Assembly: GCA_011109175.1 (NCBI GenBank)
Contig: RDEW01000012.1
Span: 465,693 to 529,692 of the forward strand
Direction: 5' to 3'
Length of the DNA stretch: 64,000 bases
Source of the DNA: Dicyema japonicum
Lineage: Eukaryota; Dicyemida; Rhombozoa; Dicyemidae
Part shown: positions 10,661-23,374 of the stretch, piece after piece
Position numbering within the stretch: the stretch's first letter is position 1
How the letters are laid out: every line of letters begins with the position of its first letter
The notes under the pieces: model-generated
Database searches by the model: none
Seen by the model: only the letters and a program-made list of their open reading frames with translations
What the model was told of the DNA's origin: nothing
Translations under genes and position numbers: made by a program

Positions 10661-11335
10661 TCAGATTTCTCTCAAAGTCATAAATCATATTGTACACTTC
10701 CCTCATTAGTATTATATACGACTCTTCAAATTCATCGTGCAAACCTCAAACCCTATTGCAGTGTTTCTCAACCTTGTTTTTGTATTACCTTTATGAAACA
10801 ATTTGGAGATATGTCAAAGGCTGAAGTATTGGGGACCCATTGACTTTGGTGAAGGTTTACCACTATATTTGGGATTCTTTAGGTAAAATGATGACGCAGT
10901 GTAATAAGTGCTGATCAAACAGGCCTGATAACCGTTGCTTTGAATCTTTGTAATATTTTCAGTGACAAAAAAATTAATAAATTTCAAAATTTTTAAACTA
11001 AAAAGTTAAGGGTTCTGATCAATGAAGACATGACAACTTGAACCTTTCTTTGTATGGTAGCGTTCTCACAGTCTGATCTTTTATTTGCTGCCTCAGTCTA
11101 ATTCGACTTGTAAGGTGCAAGAATATTCTGCATATTTGCTTTGTTTCTACATGGTTTTATCCTTCGAGTAATGGACAAACGAATGTTTGTATAAAGGATT
11201 TGAATTTAATTTTTTGTCGACATTACCAAAAGTATAAATAATGTGAGCAATAAAAATACTCTTCAGGCTTCAAGTTTTTGCAACCACTTAATTGGTCTGT
11301 GGGAAATAATATCTTCTAATCATCCGCATATTTTG
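10661..11335. other. Gene-free stretch with hAT-like end
   Basis: At about 10760 the sequence CAGTGTTTCTCAACCT matches the terminus style of the hAT element at 25361. No matching opposite end and no transposase segment were found, so it may be a solo fragment. Confidence 0.3.
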
Positions 11336-11339
11336 TCAT

Positions 11340-12730
11340 CAATACACTTCTATAGCCATTCTCTGTGTTTTTGATCTCATCTGCAGGATGAACGATAGAT
11401 GACGGTGATGTCCTGCCCATACACAAACTACAAGCTCCTGTATTGGATGATGGGGACAAGGCCTCAAGAATTGCTGACCACTTTCAGAAACAATTCCAAA
11501 CAGATGATACCTATTTACCCACATTTATTGCGCATATGCGGAGCTTGTCAAACGAAATAACACATTCGGAGGTCTTAGAAGCATTCCATCAAATCAACAG
11601 CAAGAGCTGCAGGATGTGATGGAGTCCCAGGGAAATTACTCAAATTCGCTAACGATAGTCTGGCGAGGTTCTTTGCACAAATACTGAACAAGGCTTTTGC
11701 ATTACACTGCCCACTTCCAATCGGGACAGGAATATTAATACCCGTTCATAAACCGGGCAAAAGACGGGGACCCTTCAGAAGGTTTGTGCTAGTCACTACT
11801 CTAAGAAAAAACTCTATCGAATATTGTCGGAGGCCGTATATCATTGTCGGTTGATATCTCTCTTGCGGTCAGAGTGGTATTAGGCCTAGAAGATTCACGG
11901 CTGATGTTGTCTGGATTCATTGCTGAATCACTGCAATATGTCAGAAGTACAAACGATCTTTCATATCATGGGAATCGACATGAGCAATGCTATTGAAGTC
12001 ATCAACAGGAGTAAACTACTTACCGTGTTGAAAGACGTTGTCGATGAGACAGTCTGCGCATGATACATGAGCTATTATCTGAAACTGAACTACTCGTCAG
12101 AGTTGGCTCTAAGGAGTCTAGACCTTTTTCTAGCAATGTTAGAACCCCACAGGACACTCTATCTCATGTATTATTTATCATCTACCTGGAGGCAACTTTG
12201 AGAGATCTAAGAGAACAAATTGGATCTCTGGGCAATCGCTTTATGGAACTCATCTAATATATGGATGACGTCGATTTCGTCGCGGAAGATCAGAATTTAT
12301 AGATGTTATTATAAAGAAAGCGATAACAACTTTGAGTAAACGGTCCCTTAAAGTCAATGAAGACAAAACTGAAATAATCACTATTAAAAGAACACCAACC
12401 CGCGTTGAAGAGAAGTGGAGAAAAACCCGAAAACTCGGATTGTTACTTGGCGATTCAAAAGATATCACACGACGAAAGATATTGACCACAATAGAACTAA
12501 AAATTACAATCCGTTCTGATGAGAAAGAATCAAATTCCTTGATGCGATTACGCTTATATAATGGATTTGTTTGACCAGTCATCATGTACGTAGGGGAACA
12601 TCGAAGAAAGACATGGAACAACTCCAGGCAAAAGGCCTGATGCCCCTTGTTCGAATATTGCTGCTGTAAATTCCGGCTAAGGGTTGCAAGCATCTACAAT
12701 GCTTTGGGTTGACGACTAACATCAGTGAAA
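11340..12730 (+). pseudogene. Degenerate RTE-like LINE
   Basis: A worn plus-strand relative of the minus-strand element at 12.9-15.0 kb. Landmarks include an SLEATLRDLRE-like block (compare YLEAALRDFR at 13.75 kb) with an upstream T-P-Q-D-T-L-S-H-V-L-F box, a MDDVDF catalytic box near 12260, and K-T-E-I-I-T-I-K-R followed by R-K-T-R-K-L-G-L-L-L-G-D, matching KTETTTIRREL and KKLGSLLGDAEDI of the other copy. Many stops and frame changes; the 3' end runs into a SINE fragment at 12735. Confidence 0.6.
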
Positions 12731-12734
12731 ACTT

Positions 12735-12868
12735 CACCGCGGAACTGGATCGTCTACAAAAAAATTCAAACCCAACAAAAAGAAAAAAGAAGTGAAAAGC
12801 AATCCTTGGTTCTCCCACTACGATTAGTTATCATGACTGTTCTTTACTAAAATAAAGTGTGTCCTGAC
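12735..12868 (+). repeat. tRNA-derived SINE S2, 3' fragment
   Basis: Matches the body and tail of the S2 family: GCAATCCTTGGTTCTCCCAC, TACGATTAGTTA, CTGTTCTTTACT and AATAAAGTGTGTCCTG. The tail is cut at 12869, where a LINE target duplication begins. Confidence 0.65.
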
Positions 12869-12889
12869 TCGCGTAAAAATTCAGTTTTA

Positions 12890-14980
12890 AGTAGCTAATA
12901 TATTATTAATAGCACTTTCGAAGAACCAAAAATGTAATTTATTTAATTAAGGTTCCGCTTGTACCGTATTTTTCTTCAGGTTATTTTTTCTTCACAATTC
13001 TCTTGACTAACTTCCTCCATGCTCCGCGGTTACAGGCAGTTATTCCGAGCATATCCAGATCATCGCCAGTTTTCAACTTTTGTCCTACATTGGTCAGGTC
13101 CTTGTGTAGAACCTCTGGCAAAGTTATGCGAGGTCTTCCACGGAACGAGGTATTCACTTCTGGGCAGAAATAGTTATCCATCGCTATTTTGGTAGGCGTC
13201 ATCGGGATCATTTGAAGGATGTGACCAAACAGACGCCATCTTGATTCCAGGATATCCAGACTCAATGGTCTTGTATTACATACTTTGTATAGATTCTTGT
13301 TTGTAATTTTTTTGGCCAGTTGATGCCAAGCAACAGTCGGAGTTGCTTACGATGGAAAACATCTAGTTTGTCCATTACCGCTTGTGAGACACCCCAGGTT
13401 GCAGCGTTGTACATTAGGACTGGTTTCACGAAGGCATTGTATAGTCTACACGTAATTGTGTGCTAATTTGTTTACGATGATTCCAGACTACTCCCATTTT
13501 TCTGATATCCTCAGCGTCTCCGAGCAACGACCCCAATTTTTTACAGTATCTCCATTTTTCATCAGTTCGGGTTAGTTCACGGCGTATGGTAGTTGTCTCC
13601 GTCTTTTCCGTATTGATTTTGATGAACCATTTTTCTAGGACATCTGGCATCCTTGTCCGTAAATAGTTTAATGTTTTCTCGTCGCTGGATAGTCGATATC
13701 ATCTGCATAAATCACTTCAGTTTGAAGTAGATCGCCAATTAATAGTCTGAAGTCTCTGAGTGCCGCCTCCAGATATGTCACAAAAAGTACCGGTGACAAG
13801 GAATCTCCCTGCGGTACCCCGAACGTTGTCTCGAATGGGACAGACTCCAAATTTCCAAAACGTACACTTAGCTGCGTTGTGTTAAGTGATAGGCGGATCA
13901 TTCTGACACTGTTCTCGTCAACCAACTTCTCCAAGATATCCAAAAGTCTCCCTCTGTGTATAGAGTCAAAGGCTTTGGACATTTCCATACCAATGATGCC
14001 AATAGCCCCCTTGTACTTTTGATGTGTTGCACAAAGCCATCGATGTTCCCAGACCACATCAGCTGTAGATCTCCCTGACCTGAATCCGCTTTGACCGTGA
14101 GAGAAAGTTCTCGATGTCAGTCCAATCCTGTTCAGCACTATAAGTGATAGTGTCTTGCGTAGATAGTACGATGGGTCTTAAATTCGTTAAGGGGCCTTTA
14201 GCTTTGCCCGGTTTTTGTAGTGCAATTAGTGTGCCATTACCCACATCCAGTGGTGAATTGTATTTGAATGTTTTGTTGTATATCTCAGTTAATAGTTCAG
14301 AGATCTCGGTCGGTGCATATTTGAGAAGTTCTGCATTTATGTTGTCAGGGCCAGCAGCTCTATTGTTGTTCAGTTTGTCCAGGGCTTTTTTTGTTTCCAG
14401 AATCGTTATCGGAATATTTAGTTCTCGTGCTTCACCATCGAATTGTTTGATTTTTCCCCGTGGTTTTGATTGAAGGCCTGCTGATAATAGCTGGATATGG
14501 CCGATAGAATTTCATTTTTGTTTAACATAGTCTTTCCAAACTGATCATGTATTGTGATTTTTGATGACTGCGTGTCTCTATGTAGTAAGTGAACAGCCTT
14601 GAACATCTGCGCTCCGTTTTTGAGTCTTTCTACTTCTTTAGCCATTCCAGCAAGTTTATTTTCCTTTATTTCCCTCGTTCTTTTCTTTATTTTATACAGG
14701 GTTTGGTTCCGCATGACTCTTAGAGTGTGTTCCTTTGCCTGGTCCTGGCAGGTTTCGACCTGTAAACGTAGGTTCCTCTGCAATTTGGATAGTTCTTCAA
14801 GCTCGTGGTCATAGTACCCGTTGAAATGCTTCGGTTTTACTCCAACTGTTGAATGGGCCGCGCACTTTATTGCATCGATGGTGTCTTGCCACAGCTCCCC
14901 AGGCATTTTTTCTTTATTCCACTGTCTGATCTTTTCTCTCAATGTATTTTGATAGCTTTCCCGAGTCGTAGCTAATATGG
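12890..14980 (-). mobile_element. RTE-like LINE, 5'-truncated, with target duplication
   Basis: A minus-strand retrotransposon flanked by a 21-bp direct repeat, starting CTCGCGTAAAAATTC, at 12869-12889 and 14981-15001. In element order: a charged linker with coiled-coil character (14942-14418, MREKIRQWNKEKMPGEL...), a PGKAKGPLTNLRPIVLST motif, the RT core (14138-13668: GQSGFRSGRSTADV, GMEMSKAFDSIHRGRLL, FGVPQGDSLSPVLFVTYLEA, VIYADDID), a segment with KTETTTIRREL (13650-13426), and a C-terminal domain (13265-12981) with RWRLFGHILQM and FRGRPRITLPE. There is no endonuclease, so it is truncated at the 5' end, as expected from target-primed reverse transcription. Frame breaks between the pieces show it is inactive. 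Confidence 0.8.
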
Positions 14981-15001
14981 CTCGCGTAAAAATTCAGTTT
15001 T

Positions 15002-16465
15002 TTTAAAAAAGCTTACTTTCCCGAAAAACACGTGTCCCCGTATAAATCAGTGAAGTTTTTTTTTAATTTTTGAAACTTAAAAATAAGTATATATTCTTTG
15101 ATTAAAAATAATAAAGTAATCTTGTGTAGAGTGATGTAATGTGCACGTAACGATTGTGTGTTGGTTCATTTCTCGCTTAATTTGTTAAATTTCTCTTTAA
15201 TGCACCCCAATTTGTGAGTTGCAACTTAATGATTTGAGTGGCATATGATGATTGTAAGCAAGCCAGTCATGATTCTGATCCATTGATGATTTGCTTTCTG
15301 ATTCCACAATTTTATTCCCATTACAGCTAAGATGTTAGCACCAACTAATTTCGTGATCCCAGGGTTCAACAAAATTAGGACAATCATCGATACAAACGAC
15401 CAACTTTTTTCTACAAGAAAAATCACATGTTTTTATTTAAGAAAGTCCTCTTTATGAACTCACGAAACTACGGGACTTAATATTATTGTAATCCCCGATA
15501 TTCTTGAGGAGATATTTATATTCATGAAATGTCTTAATAGATAAGCGATCTCTTGCTTCACTTCTCAGTAATCTTGGACTCAAGACTTTGGATATACTAA
15601 GTTTTGGAACGAGGAAGTGTAACTCGATTCTCGTTTGTATGACTACTAAAAGTCAAAATCGTGATAAAATCAAATTTTAATTTTTCTGTGAAGGTTAACA
15701 TGACTAAACAGGATATTATATTAATGAAAGACATTGTTTATTCCTTCGAACTGAGATGGATAAGTCGAACAATTACAACAAACTCATCCTTCTAACACGC
15801 AACTCTAGTGAAGTCAATTAGATAAATCTTCTACTCTGGTTGCAGTTTTCAAACTGATCGGCTTTGTCAGAAGCCGAAGATTCCTGTAAACACAAATAGG
15901 CTCACATTTCTACAAATCACAAAGAAAAGCGGTTTTTCTGAGTTCTTAGGGGTTAACAATTATTAGATTAGAATTTGAGACTAAAAATCAATAAAACGCA
16001 AACCACGTGGATTTATAATAGAAGACTTCAACCAAGTCCTTCGACTGGCTTTTGATACGGCTGGTTTCACCTTGGTACTTGAGCCCGTCTATATGCGATA
16101 TAACGTCCGTTCCTCTCACTGGAAATTTTTGTCATACTCCTTCTGTAAAAAACTCGGAATCCTCTTGTCCAATGGGGCTCTTTGTCCAATGCTGAGTATT
16201 CGAGCGGATCTCTAGAGAGGGAATAGCCACGCAGTCAGAAAGCTATGACCTTCAGATTAAGTGATTGGCATAATTTACCGTATAAACATAATTTTAGATT
16301 TCGGTTTATCAAAGGATAAAGAACTTAAAAACTGGTAAAATTAAGTTTTTTTTAATATTTGGAGAAATGATGAATTCTATATAAACCTAGATTTCATGAT
16401 AATCCATATCATCGGGAATGGCCTATAAACAAAGACATGGTAGAATTTTGCGATATATATTATGA
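15002..16465. other. Gene-free AT-rich stretch
   Basis: No conserved coding segment or repeat family was recognised on either strand, apart from a short GTGATCCCAGGGTT piece near 15350 that recalls LINE/SINE tails in this window. Confidence 0.4.
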
Positions 16466-16469
16466 TATC

Positions 16470-16880
16470 CAGTTAAGTCGTGTCCGACCCTTGGAGATCT
16501 CATAAACAAGTTTCCTTCACTCTACCCGATCCGTCGCAATTTGGAGTAGCCTTGATATAGGCATTCCCGTGACGTCTTTTACCGTGGATAACCACCGAGT
16601 CTTTGGTCGACCAGGTCTTCTCTTCCAGTAATATTGCTCAGCATAATGGTTCTTTCCATGGAGTCAGAGCGGGCAACATGCCCAATGAACGCCAATCTGT
16701 GTTTTACGATTCTTCCTTCTAGCGAAATGTCCGTCTCGCCCGTTTGAGTTTATCGGTGTTTGTTACTTTGGAAGTCCAAGGGATTCTTAGCAACCTTTTC
16801 CAGCACCACAGTTCAAAAGCATCAATTTTTCGTCTATCAATATCCATGATTCTGCGCTGTATAGAAAAACCGGGAAACAC
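16470..16880 (-). pseudogene. RTE-like LINE C-terminal fragment
   Basis: The minus strand reads IMDIDRRKIDAFELWCW followed by KRLLRIPWTSKVTN, a hallmark of the region after the RT in RTE-clade elements (R-R-I-D-A-F-E-L-W-C-W-R-R-L-L-R-I-P-W). Further on, an altered R-x-x-R-H-G-N-A-Y segment replaces the usual H-x-x-R block. Stops interrupt it. Confidence 0.6.
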
Positions 16881-17690
16881 AATTGCATTTTGCGATATAA
16901 ACTTTAAAAAAAAGTAGAGTCCCCATATCGAAAATGTAATTACGAAATGTGAAAAAACTAATTAAGTGTCTATCTGGATTATGGAAGATAGGAAATAGTC
17001 GTATTCTGAATTTTACTTGAAACCAATTCATTCAACCATGCATTTTTATGCAAATGACTTCTGAGGTCTATTCATTTCTTGGACAAATGTCTTGAAGATC
17101 GAGGCTAGTCGAAAAAGAGCCTCCAAATTTACGGAACGATGGACTTTGGAGAGTCCCAGCTTCCGATGCATCTAGAATCCATAATATGTATCAACCGTGG
17201 AACGTGCTGTCGTGACTACAAAGATCCAGTCATTCTGTCGATAAGTGCTTGTGGGTAATGTGTTGCGCAACACAAACTGCGAATTCAACTCGCGGTACTT
17301 GTCCCGTGGAAAAATGAATTCGGGGGATCCATATTCCCGGGAGGCCAACCAGTCAAATGAAATGGTCTCTCAAATACGTGAACTGTAGTGGAGAGGACAA
17401 AGGGTGAGCCACATCAAGTATCCCTTGTACCAGAAGGCTATAGACCAGGTACTACAGGAGAGAAAACTAACACCCTCCCTTGTGGTGGTTAGTAATGTAG
17501 GTACTATACATCAAATGGTAAAGAGATTCTTGAACATTGCATTTCTTTTGTTACTCCTCCAAAAATAATTATGTAGTTACATAACAAAATAATGTATTTT
17601 AGAAATATTTTAATATAATTTATATTAGTTATTGGTTAAGACGGGTGTTTATTTGGCTTAAATAATAAAATAATATTTAAATTTTATTAC
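16881..17690. other. Gene-free stretch
   Basis: Small ORFs without family signal. A short plus-strand reading at about 17400-17540 may be LINE-derived but is too weak to assign. Confidence 0.35.
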
Positions 17691-17693
17691 TTC

Positions 17694-17976
17694 GCCGAGT
17701 GGTGCTATGTGGTACGTGGCTAATTGGTTGATGTTTTCTGTTTGTTTTGTATGTTCTTCTTCTTTCCTCTTCCTATTAGAGCTGCGTCATGTGATCCACC
17801 TCTCTAGGTGGCCCAGTTTCAGGGTGGTACGAAAAAGGATCATTTGCTCTCCCAACTCCTAGACGCCTTTTACCCTTTATGCTGATTCCGGATGGACTCT
17901 GTTTCTATAGAAGTGAAACTGGATACACTTAACTAGTTGTTTACTTTAACCTCGTTCTCTGTGTATCCGTGGAGAT
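17694..17976 (+). repeat. SINE family S1 copy
   Basis: Shares GTACGTGGCTAATTGGTTGA, GCGTCATGTGATCCACC, AAGGATCATTTGCTCTCC and GGATACACTTAACTAGTTG blocks with the copy at 3521. The 3' end is worn and lacks the full TTAATAAATAA tail. Confidence 0.65.
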
Positions 17977-18804
17977 TCAGATCTTATAGACCATTAACCA
18001 TCGTAAACTACATTTACGTGTATTAAAAATTGTCTGGATGATCAGGTTCACAATTGATTTTACCACATTAGACACGTGAGATTATGTATAAAGTTGTGGA
18101 TGAAATTCTCTGAAGAACGATAAATTGAAAGAGAAGGAAAGGGAAATCGAAGTACTTCTAGGTCCTCTCATATCATTGATTCGCGTCGAGGTTTTCTTAT
18201 AGTAGATACAAATATTGACGAAACCATTGGAAATAACGTGCAATTTGAAAAAAGTGAGGAGGGATTTGTTTATGCAACCACGTGTAGGAGGATGTCAAGA
18301 TTCCGAACGTTGTGATAGACGAGGATGATAGTGAGGAAGAAAACAGCCTTCCAGAAATCATACTTAAACGAACTGTAGTTATTTGTGTCTTATAAAGGCT
18401 GAAACTACACAATTTCGGTAAAGAAGGCTTCTCTTCATCTACGTGACGTTTTTAGGGATCATTGATGACCCCACGTCTGTGACAAGAGTAATTTTTTCTT
18501 GCGTCTGAGGGTTGTCCTATATTTGCATTCGAATCCCTGCAAAATCAAAATTGGAGATAAACCATTAGATATTTCTTTGGACACTAAACTATGGCATAAA
18601 TGTTTCAATTCACATTTTTCATTTTGTGGTTTCAATAGATATCCCAATGATCTCAACTACTTTGTCACCCAGAAACCAGTGGTTGACAGGAAGTTAACAT
18701 TCAAAGCGGACTCTTCCAGGGATCCATTTGATGTTGCGCAGAACTCGAAGGTAAACCAAAAAAATTAACTCAAGGTGGAAAACATGATGAATGGTTGGTT
18801 AAAG
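17977..18804. other. Stretch with no confident gene
   Basis: Opposed ORFs of 60-90 codons at 18459-18768 overlap each other. Neither has a recognisable motif, and I cannot choose between them. Confidence 0.3.
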
Positions 18805-20260
18805 CAGTGGTTCCCGACCTTAAGGTGGTCGCGGAACCCTTTTGCAAAACCCTTGCAATTCAATTATTACAAATTAATTTGATTTGAACATTGAGGTAAT
18901 TTTTTATCATAGTTTTGTAACGTTATGAGTTATTGTTGACAACTGTATCCTCATATCAGCGAACGCATTAAGTTTATTTCTATATTTTGTTTTGTATATA
19001 TTGAAAACCCCGACTCGCATAAGTAAATCGTTGGAAAAAGTAATAGTTACCTTAACTTTGAACCCAATCGTCATCAAATTTACCCGGAAAATATTAAGCA
19101 ATGTCCAAAATCACCAAATAATCTTTGATGTCCTGAAGAACTTTATCGTCCAATGCTGATTTTGATTCATCGAGATACTCTCGCAAAACGGCAAAGCATG
19201 CAATATTATTTTTATCTACGGATGATCCCCAAAATTCAATCACAATATTTTAAATAGATGAGATTGGAGAGGTCTTTTTTAATATAATTAAAAAATTTGG
19301 ATGGCATCTTCCAAAATTTCACTCAATGAAAAGGAAATATTCTCCGACACCAGAGCATGACGGTGAAGAGTGCAATGACTAGTAGTACAATTAGGAGCCA
19401 TCTCTAACGATTGGCACGTCAACATGTCTTCTTCAATAATATCGTCAAATGGGTATCGAACGAAAACCAATAAAGCTGCCAATCCTTCAACGTCAGTAGA
19501 ATCATCAATTTGAATGGCAAAAACCATTAGAATTATTTCAATATTTTCCGAAAGTTCCTGAATTCGCCTTGAAATAGTATTATTTGACAAAGGAACAAGA
19601 TACAGTTTCTTAGACATTTGTTCGCCATAAATACACTTGATGATTTTTTTGAACATGCTTTATAAGATTTTTGGCAATTGTAGGTGCCTCTACACAACGA
19701 GTTACAAGATAACCCACCTGTTTAATTAAAATAATTATATACTTCATGGTAGATTTAAGTTGTCGTCTTTAGAAAAATTGGACATTTCCAACTTACACCT
19801 TGTAGATGCATGTAATTTGTTTTGAAAAAAGGAAATATCTTTATCCTTTAAATGAGGATGTTTCATCGATAAATGTCTTGATATTTCGGCAAGAGCAAGA
19901 GATGTGTTAGGTATTACATAATGGGATATCACACATTCTGCCGTATGCGTTAAATCAGACCCATTCTAAGAAAACCCATACAAGAGGTAGCTTTCATCAT
20001 ATTTTCTTTTCTATAATTATAAAAAACCTTTTGTGAATATTTTTGGAATCTCTTATACAATTATTGTTTCTCATTAAAAAATTTATAAAATTGACTAATA
20101 CGTTCTTGAAGAAAAAAAAGTGAACGAACAGAAAAAGTGTGAAGAGAAAGTTTCCAAGATCTAATAACATCACACACATTATACCTAAAAGATTGGATCT
20201 GATTTTCTCTTCGTGCGGTTGTTGCAATGCACGGAAGTATGCACTTTTCCATATCGGATG
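18805..20260 (-). mobile_element. hAT element (ZBED5/SCAND3-like), decayed
   Basis: The left end at 18805 reads CAGTGGTTCCCGACCTTAAG, a common hAT terminus. Minus-strand pieces are in transposase order: 20252-20061 (N-terminal, weak), 19932-19744 with ALAEISRHLSMKHPHLKDKD, and 19656-19288 with ISRRIQELSENIE, FAIQIDDSTDVEGLAALLVF and TSHCTLHRHALVSENI. The D-E/D-S-T-D-V and H-C-x-x-H-R-x-A-L motifs belong to ZBED5/SCAND3-like hAT transposases. The right terminus is missing and the frame is broken, so it is inactive. Confidence 0.7.
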
Positions 20261-20373
20261 TGTAAAGATGTCTCAGCGGGCTGCATACTCGTTCTGCTTA
20301 TGGACCTGCAGTTTCTGCATGGGCACAGGTCAGAAGACCCAGACCATCATATCAAACGACCCCGTCAAATAAA

Positions 20374-22330
20374 ATGAGACGTTGGATTTCAACGATGCGG
20401 ACTCCCTCTTGTTTTCTTGTCGGAGCAAAGGAAAGCCAAGAAGATTCCACTCAAGATCCCGAGACCTGTCCGGATCCCCGCAGCTACATGGCTGGCTTCC
20501 GCAATAGACGATGCACTCACGTCCAACAACCAAGAGGCCTGTTTAAACTTCTCGATGTTGCCCCGCAACACCTGAAGTGTTCGAACAACTCAGACGAAAA
20601 CATCCCCGCCCATTCGTACTCCCTGGAAAATTGCCAAGGACGACCGTCACGGAAGTCGAAGTGCGGCGCGGCATTTCGTCGTTCGCGGCAAGTAGCAGTG
20701 GAGGTCTCAATGGCTTGCGGTCAGGTTACAGGGGCTACTGCAGAAGCTGGCTGCAACCTTGTCAAATCAATTACAAAACTGGTTATGAGAATCTTGAACG
20801 GGGATATTCCTCCTCACACAAGGGAGCTTCTTTTCAGTGCACATCTAATGGCCTTTAAAAAACCCATAGGTGTTGGTCCTCCCCATTACTGTCGGCAACT
20901 ATTTCAGAAGGCAGACAGCTAAAATCGCATGCATTATTGTTTGTCCGAGAATATCTGAAAAATTTCCCTCCTCCGACTAGGGATCGATGTAAGGAACGGA
21001 TGCGAGCGGCGGTGCATGCTACGAAGTGCTTTTTTGGACAGAAAGACGAACAAAGTCCACACACTGGGGTTAAGCTAGACATCTGCAATGCCTTCAATTC
21101 ATTATGAGGGATTCAATTTTCGAAACTGCAATAAAACGAGCCCAGGAACTTATTCCACTTGTCTACCTCGCTTACGGAACCAACTCCACTTGTTTTCGCG
21201 GAAAGATTATCTGTTCGGAGACTGGAATCCAACAAGAGGACCCACTTGGATTACTTCTCTTCGCTCTGACCATCGATGAAATTGTTCGTTCTATCAACAC
21301 AGAACTAAAACTCTGGTATCTTGATGATGCCACGATTGGAGGGCCGTGGAGAAAAGTTCACGACATTCTGTCACATGGCGTGGCGGCACTACGAAACCTC
21401 GTACTTGAGATAAATGAAGGAGCTAATAAATATCACATACTCGGAGAGTGATTTCATCAACCTGGTCGAGACCTTCAACTCGGTACTACCTGAAATTACT
21501 GTCGTGCATAGGAAGCGGATACTTTTTGGTGTCCACTTGAGGAAAAACTGCTGAGCCATCTACTAACAAAGGAGGATGAACTTTCTAGAGTTACGGAGAA
21601 AATCTCTTTACTCATGCTTATACAGCGTTCTTCCTTTTGAAAAATAGCATCGGCTTGCCCAAACTCCGTTGTTCTTCCTGCTTCAAACACGTGACATCCT
21701 CTTGTCACTGGATAGGACATTGAGAAAATCAGCCGAATTGCTTCTAAACATCCACTTTGACATGCCGAGTTGGAATCAATGCAAGCTTCCTACACGCCTC
21801 GAGGCACGGGTCTCAGGTCGGCGCTAGAGATCGCCTTTCCAGCATTTCTGTCATCGCTCTCAAGTGGAAGTCTTTTGGTCCAAGATTTCATACGTTTTCC
21901 AACCAGACTTTCTTAGTACATAGTCTTAGACGAATTGTGTGAAACTGGTTTGGATACGCCGAACGATCCTTCGAAGCAATGCAGCAGGGATGATAGCTAC
22001 TCCAAGAATATCTTCGACGTGCTAAAGTCTGAGGCTAATTAGCATCATCTTGCATGCCTCGAGTCCGCCGCCAACCATGAGCGGAGCATAGCTGGATGCA
22101 CTCCCTTGTTCCTCTCTGGGGACCCTATTAACAAAGACTTTATTCAGATTGGGATCGCACAGCGCCTGGGAGTTGATATCTGCATCGTACACCAATTCCG
22201 TTGTGGAGGGATCATCGATGCCATTTTTTTAAGAATGAATATATGATTAAGAACGGCCTGACGGAATTCCGTCCGAGGAAAAAAGCCACTGGTATATCCT
22301 AATGTGGTTTGTTTTTCGTGTATGATCTCA
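20374..22330 (+). pseudogene. Non-LTR retrotransposon with YLDD-type RT
   Basis: The best segment is 21104-21451: ETAIKRAQELIPLVYLAYGT, ETGIQQEDPLGLLLFALTID and TELKLWYLDDATIGGPW. This is an RT lineage with a YLDD catalytic box and a Q-x-D-P-L-G motif, unlike the YADD elements elsewhere here. Upstream (20374-20922) the linker and first RT motifs are spread over two frames. Downstream (21.5-22.3 kb) worn equivalents of a QRLGVDICIVHQF-like cysteine-containing C-terminal region occur. Frame breaks and stops occur throughout. Confidence 0.65.
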
Positions 22331-22339
22331 AAATACTTG

Positions 22340-23370
22340 TCCAAAGAAATCGGTTGGTATATTGAATATAAAGGGAGCTATATTCTCGAGTTATGGACTC
22401 AATTCTCGAAAATGCTAAGAAATTCAGTTAATTTGGTCCACCAATGAGTATGCCCTTCCATCTCAATTGGATTCATCGACAAATACGCCTACTTATTACT
22501 TTGAAATGAAGACAGATTGTGTTCTCAATTGAATTTAAACGTGGGAGAGACTTTACTTTGGTTACTTTTAAAGCTGAGCCAACGTTCTTTCAATTCCTTA
22601 ACAGTTTGAAGAAGTCGGCATTCTGCTCGAGCAGGTCGGGGATCCCACGAGTGATCAAAACGAATAAATTGCAATTGGAAACTTCTAAGTATTTCACAAA
22701 CAGCATTTATCGGATACAATCTGCATTATTTATGTTCTGAGGTACTTGCATTTCTCCAGAAAATGTAGGGAGATAAACAAAGTTGAGAGGACTTTATTGA
22801 TGCTGTGTTTCCCCTCAACCGCTGGATGAACCATCGCATTTGCTTCTGAGTGAGGTAATCGTTCTTGAAGATCAGGGAATTGCTCTTTATCGATCCTGTT
22901 GTTTGTGTATAATAAAATGATATAACCCTTACTGAAATTGGAATTATGCCACAGGATCACCTCGAACAAGTTGAAATTGATTAATATCACTATGACCCTC
23001 TTGTCGACGTGTTTTCGTTTTTACGACTCTCAAGTGAAGATGCTCATGATCTGAGATGGAGTTGCTTCTAAGTGGTTCATGAATTATATTGATAAGTTGT
23101 CTATTGAAGGAGAAACGAGGACATTATCAGTCGTATTGAGGAAATCTCTAATGAGTAGAGAACTCAAGTATAGAATGAAGGTGTCTGATGGAGAGTTCAT
23201 CTCTGCCTCCAACCAACTTGTGGAACTGGCGCCCAATAATTATTGATATGGTTCAACCCCACCATAAACGGTGCGAGAAAGAAGCACCTAGGCCATCAAA
23301 CACTGGAACTATTAGCCTATAATTTAAACATATCCATCAACACGAACACAATCCCTGAAATATGTAAGAA
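22340..23370. other. Stretch with unassigned reading frames
   Basis: On the minus strand 22990-22730 and 22719-22525 are open, and an alternative frame near 22900 reads SLIFKNDYLTQKQMRWFIQ, which looks protein-like. I cannot link these to a family or fix introns, so no gene is called. They could be part of an unrecognised mini-intron gene. Confidence 0.3.
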
Positions 23371-23374
23371 GTCC

